DNA of 64,000 nt. Source: an uncultured Alloprevotella sp. (GTDB lineage: Bacteria > Bacteroidota > Bacteroidia > Bacteroidales > Bacteroidaceae). Location: positions 186,001-250,000 of the forward strand of contig CALUNU010000002.1 of the NCBI GenBank assembly GCA_944322095.1, written 5' to 3'. Below the pieces are notes generated by a model. That model was given only the letters and a program-made list of their open reading frames with translations, was not told the origin of the DNA and made no database searches. Position numbers and translations under genes: made by a program. This document shows, piece after piece, positions 59,465-64,000 of the stretch (its first letter is position 1; every line of letters starts with the position of its first letter).

Positions 59465-60943
59465 TCAGCCCACGGAGCCTTCAAGCGATACGGAGAGCAG
59501 CTTCTGCGCCTCGACGGCAAACTCCATGGGGAGCTTGTTGATGACGTCGCGGGCGTAGCCGTTGACGATGAGGTCGACGGCCGTCTCGGTGGGGATGCCG
59601 CGCTGATTGCAGTAGAAGAGCTGGTCTTCGGAGATTTTGGACGTCGTGGCCTCGTGCTCCACGATGGCGTGGCCGCCCTGCACGTCGATGTAGGGGAAGG
59701 TGTGGGCACCGCAGGTGCTGCCGAGCAGGAGCGAGTCGCACGAGGAATAGTTGCGTGCTCCGGCGGCACGGCTGCCCACCTTGACGAGCCCGCGGTAGGA
59801 GTTTTGGCTGCGGCCCGCGCTGATGCCTTTCGAGATGATGCGCGAGCGCGTGTCGCGGCCGATGTGGATCATCTTCGTACCGGTGTCGGCCTCCTGATGG
59901 TTGTTGGTGACGGCCACGCTGTAAAACTCGGCCTGGCTGCCGTCGCCCATGAGCACGCACGAGGGATACTTCCACGTGATGGCGCTGCCCGTCTCCACCT
60001 GCGTCCACGAGAGCTTGCTGTTGGCGCCGCGCAGCTGACCGCGCTTCGTCACGAGGTTGAAAACGCCGCCGCGCCCCTCGCTGTCGCCCGGGTACCAGTT
60101 TTGCACGGTGGAATATTTCACCTCGGCATCCTTTTCCACGACAATCTCGACGATGGCGGCGTGCAGCTGGTTCTCGTCGCGCATGGGGGCGGTGCAGCCT
60201 TCGAGATAGGAGACGTAGCCCCCCTCGTCGCACACGATGAGCGTGCGCTCAAACTGGCCCGTGCCGCGGGCGTTGATGCGGAAATAGGTGGAAAGCTCCA
60301 TGGGGCAGCGCACACCGCGCGGAATGTAGACGAAAGAGCCGTCGGAGAAGACGGCGCTGTTGAGCGCGGCGAAGTAGTTGTCGCGATAGGGCACAACGCT
60401 GCCCAGATACTTGCGCACGAGCTCGGGGTTCTCGCGTACGGCCTCGCTGATGGAGCAGAAGATGATGCCCTTCTCCTGAAGCTTCTCTTTGAAGGTCGTC
60501 TTGACCGAGACGGAGTCCATGACGGCGTCGACGGCCACGCCCGCCAGCGCCATACGCTCTTCGAGGGGGATGCCCAGCTTGTCGAAGGTGCGCATCAGTT
60601 CGGGGTCTATTTCCTTTTTCTCCCCGCCACCCGTCTTGCGGGTGGGGTCGGCATAGTAGGAGATGGCCTGATAGTCGATTTCGGGCAGATGCACGTGGCC
60701 CCAGGTGGGCGGTTGCAGCGTGAGCCAGTGGCGATAGGCACGCAGGCGGAAGTCGAGCAACCACGCGGGCTCCTCCTTCTTGGCCGAGATGAGGCGGATG
60801 ACGTCTTCGTTCAGGCCGTGGTCGATGATGTCGGTGTCGACGTCGGTCGTGAAGCCATACTCATATTTCTTCTCGGCCACCTCGCGCACGAGGCGGTTCT
60901 TCTCGCCGGCGTCGGCGGCCGTCAGTTTTTCTTCGGAGCTCAT
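59465..60943 (-). CDS. sufB: Fe-S cluster assembly protein SufB
   Basis: 492 aa, full length. Conserved stretches: [82 protein letters not shown] and the C-terminal [22 protein letters not shown]. Part of the SufBC2D scaffold that builds Fe-S clusters in the cytosol. Overlaps the cvpA stop by 4 bp (ATGA). The strong terminator just after its stop and the absence of sufC, sufD and sufS here are unusual: relatives have sufB-sufC-sufD-sufS in a row. Confidence 0.95.
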   Translation of the reverse strand: MSSEEKLTAADAGEKNRLVREVAEKKYEYGFTTDVDTDIIDHGLNEDVIRLISAKKEEPAWLLDFRLRAYRHWLTLQPPTWGHVHLPEIDYQAISYYADPTRKTGGGEKKEIDPELMRTFDKLGIPLEERMALAGVAVDAVMDSVSVKTTFKEKLQEKGIIFCSISEAVRENPELVRKYLGSVVPYRDNYFAALNSAVFSDGSFVYIPRGVRCPMELSTYFRINARGTGQFERTLIVCDEGGYVSYLEGCTAPMRDENQLHAAIVEIVVEKDAEVKYSTVQNWYPGDSEGRGGVFNLVTKRGQLRGANSKLSWTQVETGSAITWKYPSCVLMGDGSQAEFYSVAVTNNHQEADTGTKMIHIGRDTRSRIISKGISAGRSQNSYRGLVKVGSRAAGARNYSSCDSLLLGSTCGAHTFPYIDVQGGHAIVEHEATTSKISEDQLFYCNQRGIPTETAVDLIVNGYARDVINKLPMEFAVEAQKLLSVSLEGSVG

Positions 60944-61494
60944 TGGGCAGTGTCTTTTTGGGCGGCGGAGTCGTTGCCCAGGTAGATCCACGTCGTGTCG
61001 TTCTTCATCTCTTCGAGCTGCTCGCCTGCCACGGCGGCCGTTTCGTGGAAAATGAAGGTGAGCGCGCCCTTGACGGGTTCGTAGAGGTGCGAGTCGCGCG
61101 TGCGCTCCCGGTTCATAATGCCCAGAACGCTCATCATGTTGAGCACGCAGCTGATGAGGATGAGAAACTTCAAGGCGCTCATGGCTGCACCCAGCAGACT
61201 GTTGGGCAGCCCCATGCGCATGCCGCGCAGGGCCCGCGTCAGGTTGTTGGCCACGAAGCCCAGGATGCAGGGCGTCATGATCCAGAGGATGAGAAAGGCG
61301 ACGATGCTCGTCACCATATTGACTTTGCTGCCGTCGACCGCGAGATATTCGCCCAACGTCTGGTAGAACAGCGCGGCCACGAGCAGGCCGACGATGAAGC
61401 CGCCGGCCGATACCACTTCTTTGAGAAATCCGTTGCGCCAGCCGCTGAACAACGCCCAGACGAACAGGATGACGATGAATAAGTCTATGAACAT
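60940..61494 (-). CDS. CvpA family membrane protein
   Basis: 184 aa. Four hydrophobic segments: [56 protein letters not shown] and [23 protein letters not shown], with [10 protein letters not shown] after the first, as in CvpA/colicin V production homologues. Role in membrane or envelope homeostasis is unclear. Between infB (85 bp upstream, with a terminator) and sufB (overlapping). Confidence 0.85.
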   Translation of the reverse strand: MFIDLFIVILFVWALFSGWRNGFLKEVVSAGGFIVGLLVAALFYQTLGEYLAVDGSKVNMVTSIVAFLILWIMTPCILGFVANNLTRALRGMRMGLPNSLLGAAMSALKFLILISCVLNMMSVLGIMNRERTRDSHLYEPVKGALTFIFHETAAVAGEQLEEMKNDTTWIYLGNDSAAQKDTAQ

Positions 61495-61528
61495 GACTGG
61501 TTGATTGGGGATGAATGGGTGAAAAAAA

Positions 61529-61566
61529 GGGAGGCCCGGGCGCCAATGATGGCTGTCGGGCCTCCC
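61529..61566 (-). terminator. terminator of infB
   Basis: GGGAGGCCCG ... CGGGCCTCCC, 10 bp stem, 18 nt loop; minus strand followed by CCTTTTTTTCAC. Cvp A must then have its own start or readthrough. Confidence 0.75.
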
Positions 61567-61578
61567 CGGTGGAGAGGT

Positions 61579-64000
61579 TTAAAGCTTTTGTTTCACTTCG
61601 ATTTCCTGGAACGTCTCGATGATGTCGCCTTCCTTGATGTCGTTGCAGTTGACAAGGCTGATACCACACTCAAAGTTGGTGCCCACCTCCTTAACGTCGT
61701 CCTTGAAGCGCTTCAAGGCGTTGATGCCGCCCGTGAAGATGACGATGCCGTCGCGGATGAGGCGTGCCTTGTCGCTGCGCTTCACCTTTCCGTCGGAAAC
61801 GTAGGCGCCGGCCACGTAGCCCACCTTGGAGATGTGGTAAACCTGGCGCACTTCGAGCGTGGCCGTCACCTCTTCCTTCAAAACGGGCTCGAGCATGCCT
61901 TCCATGGCGTCCTTCACTTCCTCGATGGCGTCGTAGATGACGGAATACTGGCGTATCTCCACGCCTTCGCGCTCGGCCAGCTTGCGTGCGGCCTGGCTCG
62001 GACGCACCTGGAAGCCCACGATGACGGCTTGCGAGGCGGCTGCCAGCGTGACGTCGTTTTCAGAAATCTGGCCCACGCCTTTGTGGATGACGTTCACGGC
62101 GATGGTCTCGGTGGAGAGCTTGATGAGCGAGTCGCTCAAGGCCTCGACAGAGCCGTCGACGTCGCCCTTGACGATGATGTTGAGCTCCTTGAACGAGCCG
62201 AGCTTGATGCGGCGGCCCACCTCGTCGAGCGTCAGCATCTTGTGGGTGCGCAGGTCTTGCTCGCGTTGCAGCTGCTCGCGCTTGTTGGCAATTTCGCGTG
62301 CCTCCTGCTCCGTTTCCATGACGTGGAAGGTGTCGCCTGCCTGCGGGGCGCCGTTCAGGCCCAGCAGCGTGGCTGCCATGGAGGGGCCCACGTCGTTGGT
62401 GCGCCCGCCGCGCTCGTTGAAGAGGGCTTTCACGCGGCCATACGTCGTACCGGCCAGCACGATGTCGCCCTGATGGAGCGTTCCGTTGCTCACGAGGACG
62501 GTGGCCACGTAGCCGCGTCCCTTGTCGAGCGACGATTCGATGATGGTACCCGTGGCCTTGCGGTTGGGGTTGGCTTTCAGTTCGAGCATGTCGGCTTCGA
62601 GCAGCACCTTGTCGAGCAGATCTTCGACGCCGATGCCTTTCTTGGCCGAGATGTCCTGGCTCTGATACTTGCCGCCCCATTCCTCCACGAGGAAGTTCAT
62701 CTGTGCCAGCCCTTCCTTTATCTTGTCGGGGTTGGCTCCCGGCTTGTCTATCTTGTTGATGGCAAAGACGATGGGCACGTTGGCTGCCACGGCGTGGTTG
62801 ATGGCCTCTTTCGTCTGGGGCATGATGTCGTCGTCGGCGGCAATGATGATGATGGCGATGTCGGTCACCTGGGCGCCGCGGGCACGCATGGCGGTGAAGG
62901 CCTCGTGGCCCGGCGTGTCGAGGAAGGTGATGTGGCGGCCGTTCTCAAGCTTTACGTTGTAGGCGCCGATGTGCTGCGTGATGCCGCCTGCCTCGCCTGC
63001 GATGACGTTGGCCTTGCGTATGTAGTCGAGCAGCGAGGTTTTACCGTGGTCGACGTGTCCCATGACGGTCACGATCGGGGCGCGCGGTTCGAGGTCTTCC
63101 TCGTTGTCGGCTTCTTCGGCCACGGCCTCGGCCACGTCGGAGCTGATGTATTCGGTCGTGAAGCCAAACTCCTCGGCCACGAGGTCGATGGTCTCGGCGT
63201 CCATGCGCTGATTGATGCTCACCATGATGCCAATGCTCATGCAGGTGGAGATGACGCTCGTGACGGGAACGTCCATCATGGTGGCCAGCTCGTTGGCCGT
63301 CACAAATTCCGTCAGCTTCAGCACCTTGCTCTCTTTCTTCTCTTCGAGCAGCTGTTCTTCGTGCTGGGCTCTTATCTGTTCGCGCTTTTCCTTGCGGAAC
63401 TTGGCGCCCTTCGACGTCTTGGTCTTCCCCGTAAGGCGGGCCAGCGTCTCCTTAACCTGGCGTGCCACGTCCTCGTCCGATATTTCGGGCTTCTGGTTGG
63501 CCTGTGCCTTTCTGTTGCGTTCTTTCTGGCGCTTGCTGCCTCCGCCTTGGTTGCCCTGTGCGCCTGAGGCATTCCGCTTGCCTTGGCCTGCGGGGGCGCC
63601 TCCGCCCTGGTTGGCGGCGGCGTTGACGTCTACGCGCTCCTTGCCGATGCGGTTGCGCTTCTTCTTCTCGCCCGTGGCGGCGTGGCCCTGGGCTTTGCCT
63701 TCGCGTTCCTTGCGGCGCTCCTCCTTGGTCTTTTTGCGGGGCCGCGTGTTCTGGTTGAGGGCAGAGAGGTCAATCGTGCCCACCACCTTGGGCGCCACCA
63801 GTTCGGTGTGGGGGTGCAGCTTGAATACGCCGTCCTCCTCCGTACCGATGGCCTGTTCCTTCTTGGGAGCGGGCTCCTTGGCTTTCGGAGCCTCGGCGGC
63901 CGGCGCTTCTTTCTCCTCCGTTGCTGCGGGAGCAGGGGGAGTGGGTTGCGGCTCGGCGGCCTGTGTCTGGAGTTTGTTCAGGTTGATGTGGCCCACCTCC
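61579..64000 (-). CDS. infB: translation initiation factor IF-2, 5' end outside window
   Basis: At least 806 residues, frame open to the window edge; the true start lies upstream. A low-complexity, Ala/Pro/Lys/Glu-rich N-domain precedes a Lys/Arg-rich segment. The GTPase domain has G1 in [19 protein letters not shown]3 [11 protein letters not shown], and G4 NKIDKP. Domain III and C-domains follow ([58 protein letters not shown]). GTP-dependent delivery of initiator tRNA to the 30S subunit. Essential gene. Confidence 0.96.
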   Translation of the reverse strand, partial: EVGHINLNKLQTQAAEPQPTPPAPAATEEKEAPAAEAPKAKEPAPKKEQAIGTEEDGVFKLHPHTELVAPKVVGTIDLSALNQNTRPRKKTKEERRKEREGKAQGHAATGEKKKRNRIGKERVDVNAAANQGGGAPAGQGKRNASGAQGNQGGGSKRQKERNRKAQANQKPEISDEDVARQVKETLARLTGKTKTSKGAKFRKEKREQIRAQHEEQLLEEKKESKVLKLTEFVTANELATMMDVPVTSVISTCMSIGIMVSINQRMDAETIDLVAEEFGFTTEYISSDVAEAVAEEADNEEDLEPRAPIVTVMGHVDHGKTSLLDYIRKANVIAGEAGGITQHIGAYNVKLENGRHITFLDTPGHEAFTAMRARGAQVTDIAIIIIAADDDIMPQTKEAINHAVAANVPIVFAINKIDKPGANPDKIKEGLAQMNFLVEEWGGKYQSQDISAKKGIGVEDLLDKVLLEADMLELKANPNRKATGTIIESSLDKGRGYVATVLVSNGTLHQGDIVLAGTTYGRVKALFNERGGRTNDVGPSMAATLLGLNGAPQAGDTFHVMETEQEAREIANKREQLQREQDLRTHKMLTLDEVGRRIKLGSFKELNIIVKGDVDGSVEALSDSLIKLSTETIAVNVIHKGVGQISENDVTLAAASQAVIVGFQVRPSQAARKLAEREGVEIRQYSVIYDAIEEVKDAMEGMLEPVLKEEVTATLEVRQVYHISKVGYVAGAYVSDGKVKRSDKARLIRDGIVIFTGGINALKRFKDDVKEVGTNFECGISLVNCNDIKEGDIIETFQEIEVKQKL

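Overview
This 64 kb window looks like chromosomal DNA from a high-GC member of the Bacteroidales (Bacteroidetes). Three things point there. Promoter candidates match the phylum pattern TTG or TTTG, 19-20 nt, then TAnnTTTG, with few strong Shine-Dalgarno sequences. The gene content is typical: porQ of the type IX secretion system, GLPGLI-family proteins, CarboxypepD_reg plus TonB-dependent receptors, secreted GH20 and GH31 glycosidases, and the carboxyltransferase/biotin-carrier pair of methylmalonyl-CoA decarboxylase. Several gene orders (porQ-cmk-ispH, infB-cvpA-sufB) are also familiar from the group. Genus cannot be read from the sequence. No rRNA, tRNA or CRISPR array was seen, and no phage or transposase gene. 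The accessory signal comes from non-coding repeats.

Layout. 1-8.9 kb: a large secreted protein cut by the window edge (two SGNH-hydrolase-like domains, the second apparently inactive, plus lectin-like domains, possibly for sialoglycan processing), then porQ-cmk-ispH on the minus strand, then a TonB-like protein, a polyprenyl synthase and a TatD hydrolase on the plus strand. 9-11 kb: palindromes, a 337 bp dispersed repeat, an acetyltransferase and a frameshifted small exported protein. 11-16.7 kb: three tandem GLPGLI genes, the C-terminal scar of another, and an outer-membrane receptor. 16.9-25.3 kb: a flavodoxin lipoprotein, an unknown exported protein, a GH20, menA, a small exported protein overlapping a probable type IX cargo, then a MATE/kinase-like/phosphoesterase operon. 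25.3-28.3 kb: a dense repeat region around a small Cys/His-rich exported protein.

28.6-41 kb: a decarboxylase operon without a visible beta subunit, an acyltransferase-3 protein, a TPR/GHL10 pair, rsmA, a membrane-protein/pepD pair, and a GYF-CD225/DUF2752 pair. 41-50 kb: an unusual GH31 with dockerin and cohesin-like modules, an outer-membrane receptor and a second GH20. 50-64 kb: two small envelope proteins, a long intergenic region with the second 337 bp repeat, an alkaline phosphatase, an exonuclease-SPFH operon, a TonB-dependent receptor, and infB-cvpA-sufB.

How it fits together: the secreted esterase-like protein, two hexosaminidases, GH31, GHL10, phosphatase and several receptors fit a host-associated or polysaccharide-scavenging lifestyle, with PorQ and a C-terminal sorting domain implying type IX export. 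The most notable non-gene signals are: (i) a hairpin repeat family carrying a complete promoter upstream of five minus-strand genes; (ii) three roughly 250 bp elements with 54 bp imperfect terminal inverted repeats alternating with 42 bp tandem arrays; (iii) two 337 bp colinear elements, each with a terminator-like hairpin and three 21 bp iterons; and (iv) related repeat sequence found inside the N-terminal coding extensions of cmk and ispH.
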